NCBI GenBank assembly: GCA_026936325.1
Contig: JAPTHN010000012.1
Span: 23,005,865 to 23,069,864 of the forward strand
Reading direction: 5' to 3'
Origin: Platynereis dumerilii
Taxonomy: Eukaryota; Annelida; Polychaeta; Phyllodocida; Nereididae
Length of the DNA stretch: 64,000 nucleotides
The notes beneath the pieces are model-generated. The model did no database searches. It was not told the DNA's origin and saw only the letters and a program-made list of their open reading frames with translations. The position numbers were made by a program, and so were the translations under genes. This document shows, piece by piece, positions 53,232-64,000 of this stretch; within the stretch, counting starts at the first letter, position 1; each line of letters starts with the position of its first letter.

Positions 53232-54062
53232 GCTGCCATCTTGGATTTCTCAACATGTTCCCGACTGATACCCACAGCCCCATACCTGTTCCAAATTTCA
53301 TAACTCTAAGCGATATATTGAGGTCACGACGGGCATTTCAAGAAATGAAAGATGGCTGCCAAAATGGCCGCCATCTTGGATTTCTCGACTTGTTCCTCAT
53401 CCATACCCAAAGGCCAATACCTGTTCCAAATTTCATAACTGTATGTGAAATATTGAGGTCACAATTGGCAGTTCAAGAAATTAAGAAAGATGGCTGCCAA
53501 AATGGCCGCAATCTTGAATTTCTCTTCATGTTCCTGATCCATACCCACAGGCCCATACCTGTACCAAATTTCATAACTCTACGCGAAATATTGAGGTCAC
53601 TATGAGCAGTTCAATAAATGAAAAAAGATGGCTGCCAAAATGGCCACCACAAAATGGCCGCCATCTTGGATTTCTCAACATGTTGCCAATTCATACCCAG
53701 AGTCCCATACCTGTACCAAATTTCATAACTGTAAGTGAAATATTAAGGTCACAATGGGCAGTTCAAGAATGAAGGAAGATGGCTGCCAAACTGGCCACCA
53801 CAAAACGACAGCCATCTTTGATTTCACAACATGTTCCCAATCCATACCCAAAGTCCCATACCTGTACCAAATTTCATAACTGTAAGTGAAATATTAAGGT
53901 CAATGGGCAGTTCAAGAATGAAGAAAGATGGCTGCCAAAATGGCCGCCACAAAATGGCCGCCATCTTAGATTTCTCGACATGTACCCGATCCATGCCCAT
54001 AGTACCATAACTGTACCAAATTTCATTACTCTAAGTTCAAAACTAAGGTCACAAATGGACAC
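52372..54062. repeat. Array of about nine units rich in YY1-like boxes
   Basis: Units of roughly 130-150 bp start at about 52375, 52509, 53083, 53213, 53348, 53485, 53625, 53776 and 53926. Each begins AAGATGGCTGCC, most then carry AAATGGCCGCCATCTTGG, and all continue with 'tacctgtaccaaatttcataactgtaagtgaaatattgaggtcac'-type sequence (given only in part here). The first two units are separated from the rest by inserted DNA. Confidence 0.85.
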
Positions 54063-55840
54063 TTACATATGTTGACAAGAAATGTTTACATATATGGACA
54101 CATGGACATGGTTTACATTAGTCCCCTTTCACTACCCAACCCCCCTAATAACCGACGTTAGGCCGGTTAAAAATGTGTATAACAGTCCCATTGAACAATG
54201 AATCATTAAGACTGTGAACATAGTAGATGAATAGCCATATCATTTTCCAGGCTTTTGCAATTGTGGACTGTGTGGACTGTCTTCTTAGCTTGTACACATG
54301 GGGAACCCATGTATTGTTCATATAAATCTTGTAATTTTCATTAAAAACTATGGCAAAAACATATAAGATCTCATATAAATACATTGTAGTGCCTAGACCA
54401 AGTAACTGATTAATTTTCAGTGATTTTTCTTCCTCGTGATACATGGACTGCTTGACGACCTTTGCTAATTGCAAAACAGTAATTATTGTCTAATAAATGA
54501 TTTAAAGGGTACTGATATGGTCACAAGTGTGAAAGCCCAACCCCTCTGATCCTTTTTAAGCTATTCTGTGTACCATGGTGTAAAGTTTGGGTATAATTTT
54601 ATCACTTAATGCATATTTTATATTTACGGAGTTATTGTGTTTTATCTTGTATGTTTATGTTGATCAACCATTGTCTAATTGTTGTCTGCTATCAGTGACT
54701 CCCCTAAAGCACACAGTGCAGTGAATATTTAGAATTACAATCAGTGACCATAATAGCTCATAATCTCCCATATATAGAAGGGTTTGCAATACCATTATGT
54801 TATCTTTAAGGGAACTAGGAAGTTGCCCGTAGATTGAAGGGAACAGGATAGTAGGATGGACCTGAAAAGGGTAGAGTTGTGCCTGTGTAGGTTTAGAAAC
54901 CCAGGTGGCAAATTGGAAGATAAGACATTACGTATAAGTTGAGATGGTTGCACACACTGTATCAATTTAATTTCTACAGCAGTAAGCCCCTGCTACCTAC
55001 AGAATTAGATTGAACTTCCATGATAAGAAATGCAAGTGAAGTAAAATGGTGCTGAAAGGGGAGTAAGCAACCTGCTGGAGACACTGATGCAGTTTGGGGA
55101 GGGAGTGGGAGAGAGCTTGCAGGTGGTGCCCTCTTGTGTATAATGTAGGAATCAGCTTAAAGGTAATCTTAATTAATTAGGGCATTTAAAAAAGTGATAT
55201 GACCTTGAAAAGGGGAGAGTTCTGCCTTGAAGGGCACAGGAAGGCATGGTGGAAATTAGAAGATCAGACGTTGAGTATAACTTCAGATAAATCCCGTACG
55301 TTATCATTTTAATATAAGAGATATTTGGCTGGGGAGTATTTTAGTTAAAATGCACTATATAAAAGTTGCCTTATAGAAAGACTTGCTTTAACTTAAATTG
55401 CTTAAGACTTACTCTTTGTTTAAATGCCTACCACTATCTGCCAGATCCATTGTCCAAGGAATGCTTTCATGTCCATTACACAATGGATCCACAATAATTG
55501 CTCAGGTTAATTGTTTATGCTAGTGCTAAGCTGTGGCTAAAAATAGGCACTGGACAATGTTCAGTGCCCACATTGGAATGTTGCAAGTCTTTGTTGTATG
55601 CAATTTGGGGAAATGCTATTAGGGTAAATTGGGGAACTTAAACTTTTAAGGCTTTATGTAACTTGGAGATTAACTTTATGTAATGCACCAACAATTGTTG
55701 GCCATGGCATGGGAGATCAGGTCACTGCTCTGTAATTAGTGAAGGCTAATGAATAACTAAACCAACCCCCATAATTGATATCTGCTCAGTCATTGGTGGC
55801 AGCCCCCCAATGCATAATTGCTCAAGCCTGAAGAGGAGTG
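54063..55840. other. Spacer with one diverged direct repeat
   Basis: No gene seen. Segments at about 54830-54980 and 55190-55310 are similar ('gacctgaaaaggg.agagtt.tgcc'), suggesting an old duplication. Confidence 0.5.
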
Positions 55841-55849
55841 TATAATTTC

Positions 55850-56700
55850 TTTCTGCAGTTCTGCAGTTCTGCAGAAAATAATTGCAGAATTCTGCAGTTT
55901 CCAAAAAAAGTGCAGAATTCTGCAGTTCTGCAAAAAAGTACAGAATTCTGCAGTTCTGCAAAAAAATTGCAGAATTCTGCAGTTCTGCAAAACAGCAGTG
56001 CATTTAAATTTCTTCCCCCACCTGCATATTCTGCAATAAATTCTGCATTTTGGGAGTGAAATTCCAGAATTCTGCAATTCTGCAATAAACTCTGCAGTTT
56101 GGAAGGAAATTGCAGAATTCTGCAATTCTGCAATAAATTCTGCAGTTTGGGAGGAAATTGCAGAATTCTGCAATTCTGCAATAAATTTTGTAGTTTTGGA
56201 GGAAATTGCGGTTCTGCAATAAATTCTGCAGTTTGGCAGGAAACTGCAGAATTCTGCAGTTTTGCAGCTCCATGCAGTATTTTTTGTGAACCTCTGGTAT
56301 TTAATCCAGCTTATCAATTGCAATGCATCTGCTAAGTTCTGACTTCTTCGACAAGGGTCTTGCCACTACCCAGGAAACGTTGGTTTTGGGAGGGGGGAGG
56401 AGTAGCTGTTCGGGAGTCGGATGGGAGGTCTAGGGTTTTGATGCTCGTCTGTCCCTGTAGCCTCTCTGAAAAGTTTCTGCAGCAGAATCTGTAGTTCTGT
56501 AGGAATTCTGCAGCCTGGGAGGTTTTATGCACTTCTGCAGGTAGGAAGCTGCATATTCTGCAGTTTCAAATAAACCTGCAGAATTCTGCAATTCTTCAAT
56601 AAATTCTGCAGTTTGGCAGGAAACTGCAGAATTCTGCAATTCTGCAATAAATTCCGCAGAACAAATTTATTGCAGAATTCATGCAGTATTTGTGAACCTC
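55850..56700. repeat. Array of TGCAGAATTCTGCA palindromes, two copies of a larger unit
   Basis: Dozens of TGCAGAATTCTGCA and TTCTGCAGTTCTGCA strings alternate with ATAAATTC or AAAAAA spacers. A non-palindromic piece (catgcagtatt...gtgaacctctggta, then 'ccaggaaacgttggtt') occurs near 56274-56390 and again near 56685-56740, so the block is a diverged two-copy repeat. Long antisense open frames here are produced by the repeat. Confidence 0.88.
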
Positions 56701-56787
56701 TGGTACAAGGGACTTGTCATTATCCAGGAAACGTTGGTTGGGGGGGGGGGGGTAGCAGTTCTGGGGTCGAGTTGGGGGGGGCTGCTT

Positions 56788-59300
56788 CAAAATAAACCTC
56801 TATGTCTCTATGGACGTTTTGACACTCTGCTCGGCCAATTCTCAACCAAATTTCACTCTGAAAAAAGTGGTGGATACCCTGCAACCAGGTCTATTTACTA
56901 CAGTTGTCAGTCTTTGTCTGTCGTTGTTGCATTTTGCCGTACGGCACTTTTTCGGCGATCGGTAAGCTCGCAAAAATGTCATTTTACAAACTGCCGCATC
57001 AAAATAAACCTCTATGGCAGGGTTGGGGCTAATCTAATCTTAATCATGATTAAATTTGATTAGATTACTTAATCTGATCTAATCAATTAAGATTTTAAAA
57101 GTAATTTAATCTAATCTAATCTAATCACATTTTCCATTTAATCAGCATTTAATCATGATTAAATGTTGATTAAATGATTTAATCAGATTAAACCATTTAA
57201 TCAGGTTGAAAATTTAATTTAATTAAGTATTAACATGAACTGTATGATTGTGACCAATGTTTGGATGTTTCATTAGTCAGTAAAGTAATGATACCAAATC
57301 AGATGATATGTGGAAAATATAGAAATAACCAATTAGTGTGGAGTATGGAATTGAAACTTTGGAGGCATTGTTTAGTGACACATCATTCAAAGATGCATGT
57401 GTGCCTTTACCAATTAGTAGGCCTATCACTGCTATCAGTTCCATGATTATGTAAGATCATTACCCTTATCTCACGAAACTGGATGGAACATACAGAGACA
57501 ATACTGAAGCACAATGGGCAAGTGATGGCAGAGCCCCTATCTAGTCTTATGCAATACATAAATTATAAGATACCAATTCTGAGGTAATAGGAAATGGTAC
57601 AAAAATAAGGTTTTATAATTGGCTAGTTAAGTGGAAAAATCAAATACTTCACAAGGAGAACATAATTATTTATATCAAATATAAGATAACTAGATATACC
57701 CATTGAGGGACATTTTAAGGGAGAATGGAGCCCCCCCCCCCCTGACCCCCCACTATATGTGAAAATGAAGAGGTTGATTCCCAGTGATGGCACTGGAAAT
57801 ATTGACAGGGAAATGAAAAAAATCTGCAGTTTGTCTGAAAGCATGTGCTTTGATTGAAAAGGTAGAGAATATACGTGAGCAGGGAAAAGATGTGAATGGA
57901 TTTCAGGAAGTATTGGTGATGAATAAGAGTGATATTTTGGCACATTGCTAGATCCTACACAGCAGTCGTGTGCACTGAGTCCTCTGCTGTAAGATTGTGC
58001 TTGAACATGAACCTGGCCAAAGTGAAAAATGCATTGGTGATTGGATTGTGCTATGCAGATTAGACTTGAGAGGTAGCGTGTAGGAGCTTGGATAATAGTT
58101 GAGACATGTACATACATTTAGGGCTTGGAAAGAGCTGTAAAATGAGTGTAGGATGACAGAGATACGATGAGTAGAAGTGGGTCAGCCAGTGTGCAGGCAT
58201 GGGAAGCAGCTGACACTGGAGTGTGTGGATGGTTTTGGCGGGAAGAGAGACGGTGGCGCCAGCCTCTGGCGTGAGCAGTCAGTGAACTACGATGGAGATT
58301 CATGCGCCCCTGGTGGGGAACAACAGCAGAGGCATAAAACGTAAATAAAGGAGCTGTTTCACTGTTATTTGCTGTTATCAGAAGAACAGGATAGATCAAT
58401 AAGCATAGGTGGACAGTTTAGGTGAGTGGCATTGCTCGGGGAGGAGTTTTTAGCTGTTGAAGGTGTGAGCATGGCACCTATGATTTTTGCATCTTATACC
58501 CGGCAGGGATTGAAACATTGAATAAACATTGATAAAGTGATAAAGCAATTGGGAAATTATTGCATTTTTTGCTCAATATCATGTTTGTATTACTGATGTA
58601 CATTTTATAACCATGCATAATCCTCTAATTAAGTGGTAAAAGAATATATGAACGTTTCTGAATAACTATCTAACCAATTTTAAATTTTTCCAAAAAAAAA
58701 AGGAAGAAAAAAAACTACAATATAGTGTGCTGTTTACATTTTGGACATCGCAGGGCTCACCTGAGAGGTTGCGGACAAATTTCATATAGAACAGCTGTTA
58801 AATAGGCCTACATTTCAGATATTTGATACGAATTCTGGTAAAATCTGTAGAAATTGTATCTTTAAATCTGAGACTAATATCAAATTAGTCGTTCTTTCAG
58901 AATATATTTGAACAACATGATAGCTGAGAATTTTTGCACAATACTAGGCCTAAATTACTTTTCTTTATTTTAATCAAATTTAATCAAATTTAATCTGATT
59001 AAATATTGTGTTTAATCTGATTTAATTGATTAAGATTGTAAAATGGGCTTAATCTAATCTAATCTAATCAAGCAAAGTCTCCATTTAATCTAATCTAATC
59101 GATTAAGAAAATAATTTAATCGCCCCAACCCTGCTCTATGGACATTTTGCCACTCTGCTCGGCCAATTCTCAACCAAATTTCACTCTGAAAAAAGTGGTG
59201 GATACCCTGCAACCAGGTCTATTTACTACAGTTGTCAGTCTTTGTTCGTCGTTGTTGCATTTTTGCGAGCTGACCGATCGCCGAAAAACATGTCGTACGG
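56788..59300. repeat. About 205-bp tandem duplication, second unit split by a 2.1-kb element
   Basis: Unit 1 is about 56788-56993. Unit 2 starts about 56994 and continues past the inserted element at 59134-59300. Both contain 'ctctgctcggccaattctc' and 'gtcagtctttg'. A piece of about 45 bp after 'gttgttgcatttt' is inverted between the two units. Confidence 0.8.
57018..59133. mobile_element. 2.1-kb hAT-like nonautonomous element with CAGGGTTGGGGC termini
   Basis: Inverted ends CAGGGTTGGGGC/GCCCCAACCCTG, with the exact 8-bp duplication CTCTATGG on both sides (57010-57017, 59134-59141). Both subterminal regions are packed with TAATC/GATTA repeats (about 57030-57230 and 58970-59125), plausible transposase-binding repeats. 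No transposase frame is present. Confidence 0.88.
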
Positions 59301-59489
59301 AAAAAAGAAACAACAACAGTCAAAACGAAACTTTGTTTCTTCAAATACCTCTGCAGCAAAGACTTTTTAAGATATCACTATGAAACTTGCACATGTTTTC
59401 TTGAATAATATTTTTAAAACAAACAAAAAACAGATTTTTCATTATTTGCCTTCTCATACCTTCTATGGTGTAATTAGCAGGTAATGCCA

Positions 59490-60085
59490 AAAGCAAGCTT
59501 TGCACTTATTGTCAGCCATAAACATAGGGCCATTATACCATGACAGGTTTGACTAAAAACCATATTGTATATAGCAACGGAGAGCTAAGCTCAAGTGTAA
59601 CAACACAATATCAAACAAGTGAAAATTCCAGCGAAGAGTCTTTGTCACAAAGCATTTGAAAAAGACATGTCTGAACATACATTTTTACAAAGTGTAAGAG
59701 TGCCACATTTGTTGTCAGTGACAAAGACAGGCCATTAATACGCGTTCTATACACCAATAGAAACCTGGGCTCACGAGCAACAAAATAATAACAGAAAAGG
59801 TAACTTTCCTTCCACTAGCCTTCATCAAGAAGTGTGTAAAGAAGAAAGGTCCTCATAAATATTACAAAATGTGAGAGTGTCGCATTTTTTGTCAGTCTCA
59901 AAGATAGTGCTCTAATGCCATTATGGGTTGGACTTTCTACCCTATTCTATACTCTAATAAAAAGCCAGGCTCATGAGCATGACAATAATATCAAGAATGC
60001 AAGAATTCCAGCAACAAGCCTTCATCAGGAAGTACCCGAACACGAGAAGTCCCACAGAATGTTGCAGAATATATGAGCGTCGCGC
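59490..60085. repeat. Tandem array, about three diverged units of 180-200 bp
   Basis: Recurring landmarks are 'gagagtgtcgcattt.ttgtcagt', 'aata.aaa.c..ggctca.gagca' and 'ccagcaa.aagccttcatca.gaagt'. The last unit ends near 60085. Confidence 0.7.
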
Positions 60086-61860
60086 TGTTGTCAGTCTTAC
60101 TCAAGCCATCACAGCTTCTGGTACAACAGCCTTAGCCACTTTAAGTGATACATTCCTGAAAGACAAGGTCATGAGCAATGCATTGGTATATCAAATTTTC
60201 TGAAAATGTTTCGATCAGTGGTTTATCCGTGGCATCAAAAATCACATTGCACTTTTAAGCTTCACCCGGGACACACCAACTGAGGATGACAAAAGGTGTA
60301 TTAAAAAAATATAGAAACATCCTATTGCCATTTTTCTGGATTCACAAGATGCCCACATAATCAGGGAACAGTAATGCATTGCAATTTTTATCCCAAATCC
60401 ATCCCTTTTCCTGTATTTGAAAGTTGTATTCAAAAATTTTACATGCAGTGTCCAGGCGGGACACCAAAAATTTCCCTAACTGCAATCACGTATCACTCAT
60501 TATCTCAAGACCAGTAACATATGGATGCAATTGCTGCTATTTACATCAAAGAAGATATTTTTGCCTATCATTTGATCCATAATACCGGCACAAATTCCTT
60601 TATGGAGCTGAGATATGACCTAAAATGTAGGTGCATATTGGCCCAAAACGGAAATTTTACCAACTCACGGCACTGGACCAATTAAGACAACAAAATGAGA
60701 CATTTATGAGTCTCTGAAAAAAAATTGGTTTCCCAGTGATGCCAATTTGGCAATGACTGGGAGACCAAAGCTGTCCACTGGGAGACCATTTGGTCTCCCA
60801 GTTAGTATGTTAAAAAATGCACTGCTTTCAACAGCTGTGGGGCTGAAGTAAAAGCCACAAGAACTTGCAGAAAATTTGTCCACAACCAGTGAGATGCACA
60901 CTGATGCAGTGAGGCTCTTTTTAGTCTTCTGAAGGGTTACCAGAATCAAGGATTGCAGTCATACATGAACCGGGTAGGCAATTGTAACTCGTGTTGATGG
61001 TCGGCTTGTGAAAACAGTTGGAGGGTGACGCAATACATAAGGTAAAATGGGCTGTTGTTTTCACGCACAGGGCTCACAAAGGAGTCATATGGACAGGCTT
61101 CTCATATTTGCATATAAATGTTGGCAGTGAGACACGATGTTAACAAAATGCTGAAAATCTTGTGCAACACATTTAACAATAGTGGATACCTGCAATCGGA
61201 GCAGAAAAATGGTCAAACGCGAGACCTTGGCAATAGAATCTTTTAATTGCCTTTCATTCGTTGATTTCGGCCATTTATGAATTGTTTCAGATGGTCATAA
61301 AGTGGCTGAATGTCTTGATGGTGTTTGTTCATTAAGAGCCAGTGACAGAGAAAATCGAGGATTTGGCTTGCTGTGGGGGTCGGCGGAATCACTTGAAACT
61401 TTTCAATGTGAATGAATATGGTCTCACTAAGAAAAATCTTGAAGCATTCGAAAAAAATTCATTTGGTTGTTGTGATAGGACATGCCATAGATATTAAGCA
61501 AAATATGCAAACTTGCTCCCGGAGAGAATTTGGAAATTTCACATTTTGCTGAATTTCAATGGACAATATCTTCTGAACGGCACATGTTACAGCTAAAAGA
61601 AACATAGCATCAGATAGGGCATACACATGGTTTTCAAGGCCACATATGACATTTGTTGTCCTAGTCTTATAGGATGTAGTGTAACTCAAATACAAAAGCC
61701 TTTTTGCCCATTTTTTCAAAAATACTGATTTATGGAAAAAAGGTCATATTTGATGGCCGATTGCCAATCTGAGGGTCTCAACTTGACAATGTGAATAAAT
61801 GGGTAGTGAAGACAAACATGTCAACTGTCCATTCAGTCAATAAAATTTGGTATACTTCTT
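60086..61860. other. Spacer
   Basis: No gene or clear element. A short hairpin (CTGGGAGACCAAA ... TTTGGTCTCCCAG) lies at about 60757-60801. Confidence 0.45.
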
Positions 61861-61869
61861 TTGGAATTT

Positions 61870-62520
61870 CACTGGTAAAGATTCCAAAATGGCCTCCAAA
61901 TGGAATTTCAACTTTTCATTTATTCGTAATTTGGAGAATATTCTTCCAATTTTCAGATGTGATACCTCTAATCCACGGTTTTCAAGGTCATATACTTCAT
62001 TTTTGACACTTTCACATTTATAAATCTAAGATGGCTGCCAAAATGGTGGCCAAAACGGCTGCCATTGACATGAAATTGACAATTTTTGTTTAGGTTTCCT
62101 CAATTTACTTTAAAATTGACAATTTTTTTAGGTTTCCTCAATTTACTTTTGTGTGGTATCTCTAATCTAGGGCTTAAATGCCCAGAAGACACATTTTTGA
62201 TTCTTTTACGTCAAGCAAACCAAGATGGCAGCCAATTTTACCGCAAATATGGCTGCCACATGAATGAAATTGTCAGTTTTCGTTCATATTTTCATCCAGT
62301 ACCTCTATTCTAGGGTTTTTAGGGTCAGAGATCTCATTTTTGATACTTTCAGAAGAATTAATTCAATATGACTGCCAATAATTATGGTGGAAATTATGCC
62401 TGCAAGTTACATGAAATTGTCAATCAGAGATTTTTCATTTATATTTTGAATGTAATTCCTTTACTCTGGAGTTCTTAAATTCAGAAAGTTTGTTTTTCAT
62501 GCTTTAGAAAATCTCAGATG
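61870..62520. repeat. Tandem array, about four diverged units of 170-190 bp
   Basis: Each unit combines 'aagatggc.gcca', 'acatgaaattg.caat/ttt', 'cctctaatc.a.ggtttt.a.ggtca' and 'catttttgatactttcag'. The ATGGCTGCC boxes recall the array at 52.4-54.1 kb, but the rest of the unit differs. Confidence 0.7.
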
Positions 62521-64000
62521 ACAGTGTATTGTGACTAATATTTCAATTTTTTTCATAGGCTATTTGGTGGTAATCAGTGGTTGCACTCAGGTTACTAACC
62601 TCTGAGACCAGAATTTGATTGCCAAGAGTTTGGTAATCCTTCCTACTGTGGTCCCATCTGAACTTCATTATTATGCCGTGCAAGTGCAAAAATACAGGAT
62701 ATAACCTGTATCAACCTCACCCTAGCCAATGATGAAGCTGCATAGTGGACAACCTTTTTTTCTGAATGTTTGGGAATGAGGGCTAGTGTTTGGCAAATTT
62801 CTTCTGAATTTGTGCAAATATTATCAATGCTCGGCTGCATAAGTGGAGGTGAATTCTGACAAATATTTGCAACACATTTACCAATTTTTCAGTCTTTGCA
62901 TTGGTTTTCCGTATAGAGCAAATTAATTACATGCAGTGTTATTATCAAAACAAAAACGTCTGAAAGTAGTGAAAGTAGTGCAATTTGGCATTGTTTCAAA
63001 TAATTTTATCAACTTCTATGTCCATTAATCTTGTGGATTTTGGGGAGGATTTTGTCTTACTATGACCTGCAAAATGATCGTTTGAAGATTTTGATCATGC
63101 ATACCAAATAATATAATTACATGACCTTCAGACACAGCCCAAAAATTCAGGAGGTTCATGGAACATTTGAAAGGCTCCTGGGAAAGTTATTTAATTGCCT
63201 ACTCGTTTAAGCAAGCCATCTACAATTTCTCCACCTCTTGGAAGCTATTATGACTTCATTAGAATTTATCAATTGAGGTAAATTGGCCAGGGCAATTTTT
63301 TTTTTGCAATGAATTTATCTCATGCAAGTATAATTTCACAGCACACTTAATGCAGTCTGACAGCTGTTTTGCCTGATTTACTAAATATTTGGTGTTTTGC
63401 AAATTTGACTGGGAAAGTTCAAGCAGTTGAATGATTAGTAGATAATGATCCAACAAGAAATACTAAGCTTGCTTATTAACAAATATTTGAATATTATGGT
63501 GTCTTGTCTTATGTTGTAGATCACTTTCAATCTTCATCTAAGCATGATTGACGTAAAATGATGTAAACGAATAGGAGCAAAAATTCTTTATTTTGCTTTC
63601 TGAACCTTGTGCAGATTCTGCAGAATGGTTTTTCTGCACTTCCCCAACATTATTTTCCTTGAAATATCATTTGGGTTAATTCCGAGAACCTGAATAGGAT
63701 ATTTCCAAAATCAATTTGCATAAAATATGTCAATCATTAAAGTACCTCACATGCTTGTGTCTTATCTTTTACGTTGCTTCACAACATTGCGAAAACATCG
63801 CCCCAATATTGCATTCCAACGACATTTTGTCCACATAAAAATGCCTAAAGTGCCATTATGTAACTTTGCAGCCAGCTCCAATTACAAATTACAACATTTT
63901 TATTCACTGCAAGAAAATCATTTCAGTGCTCCTTAATCCTTATTGATCGCCAGTATATCGTTAGATCTACTAGCGATATATGTTTTGAACATGTCCGAAC
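62521..64000. other. Right-edge spacer
   Basis: No gene, RNA gene or element recognised. Confidence 0.45.

Noticed and set aside
53255-53605. 116-residue frame with IPVPNFIT repeats
   Set aside because: The frame follows the tandem repeat unit and does not extend to the other units; no domain.
55790-56323. Minus-strand frames rich in LQNCRILQF-like repeats
   Set aside because: Several overlapping frames on both strands are open because the DNA is palindromic and repetitive; there is no gene structure.

Overview
The window looks like nuclear DNA from a marine invertebrate deuterostome, most likely an echinoderm or hemichordate. The grounds are AT-rich spacers, frequent short 'taggcct' motifs, a heavy load of short DNA transposons, introns with GT/AG borders, and lineage-specific C2H2 zinc-finger genes. 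The species cannot be named from the sequence.

The left 50 kb is a zinc-finger gene cluster with six protein genes, named here A to F. Five lie on the minus strand: A (2857-7022, about 23 fingers), B (16806-20127, about 11 fingers), D (26734-29643, 10 fingers plus a GYGQ-repeat tail), E (31402-39150 plus an upstream exon near 40.1 kb, about 33 fingers) and F (47238-49130, 10 fingers). Gene C (22800-24572) is on the plus strand. It joins an N-terminal Ty3/gypsy-type Gag-like region to eight C2H2 fingers, an architecture that parallels the vertebrate SCAN-ZNF proteins. A and B are tandem duplicates: their coding exons, in-frame phase-1 splice junction and a 5' noncoding exon can all be aligned. 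Parts of A, B and D share a repeated module (acidic stretch, ELAAKF motif, then a finger pair). Genes A, B, D and E carry psi-K-x-E (SUMO consensus) motifs near the N terminus, and no KRAB, BTB, ZAD or SET domain is seen.

The spacer between A and B holds a 6-kb noncoding element with long inverted arms (9947-15985) flanked by TTAA. Its left arm has taken later insertions, one of which is proven by the intact right arm. Other spacers and introns carry hAT-type short elements with visible 8-bp target-site duplications (19354, 20398, 39889, 40331, 41614, 45084, 57018), a family of AACTAGGTGACA elements (21.6 kb and 42.8-43.9 kb), and a LINE 3' end (22.1-22.4 kb).

From about 49.5 kb to the right edge I see no convincing gene. 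That part is repeat-rich: several tandem arrays of roughly 130-200 bp units, one full of GCCATCTTGG-type boxes; an array of GAATTC/CTGCAG palindromes; and a 2.1-kb hAT-like element inserted in a tandem duplication. Functionally the cluster is best read as a set of DNA-binding regulators, possibly a clade-specific repressor cluster comparable to vertebrate KRAB-ZNF clusters. That role is inference.
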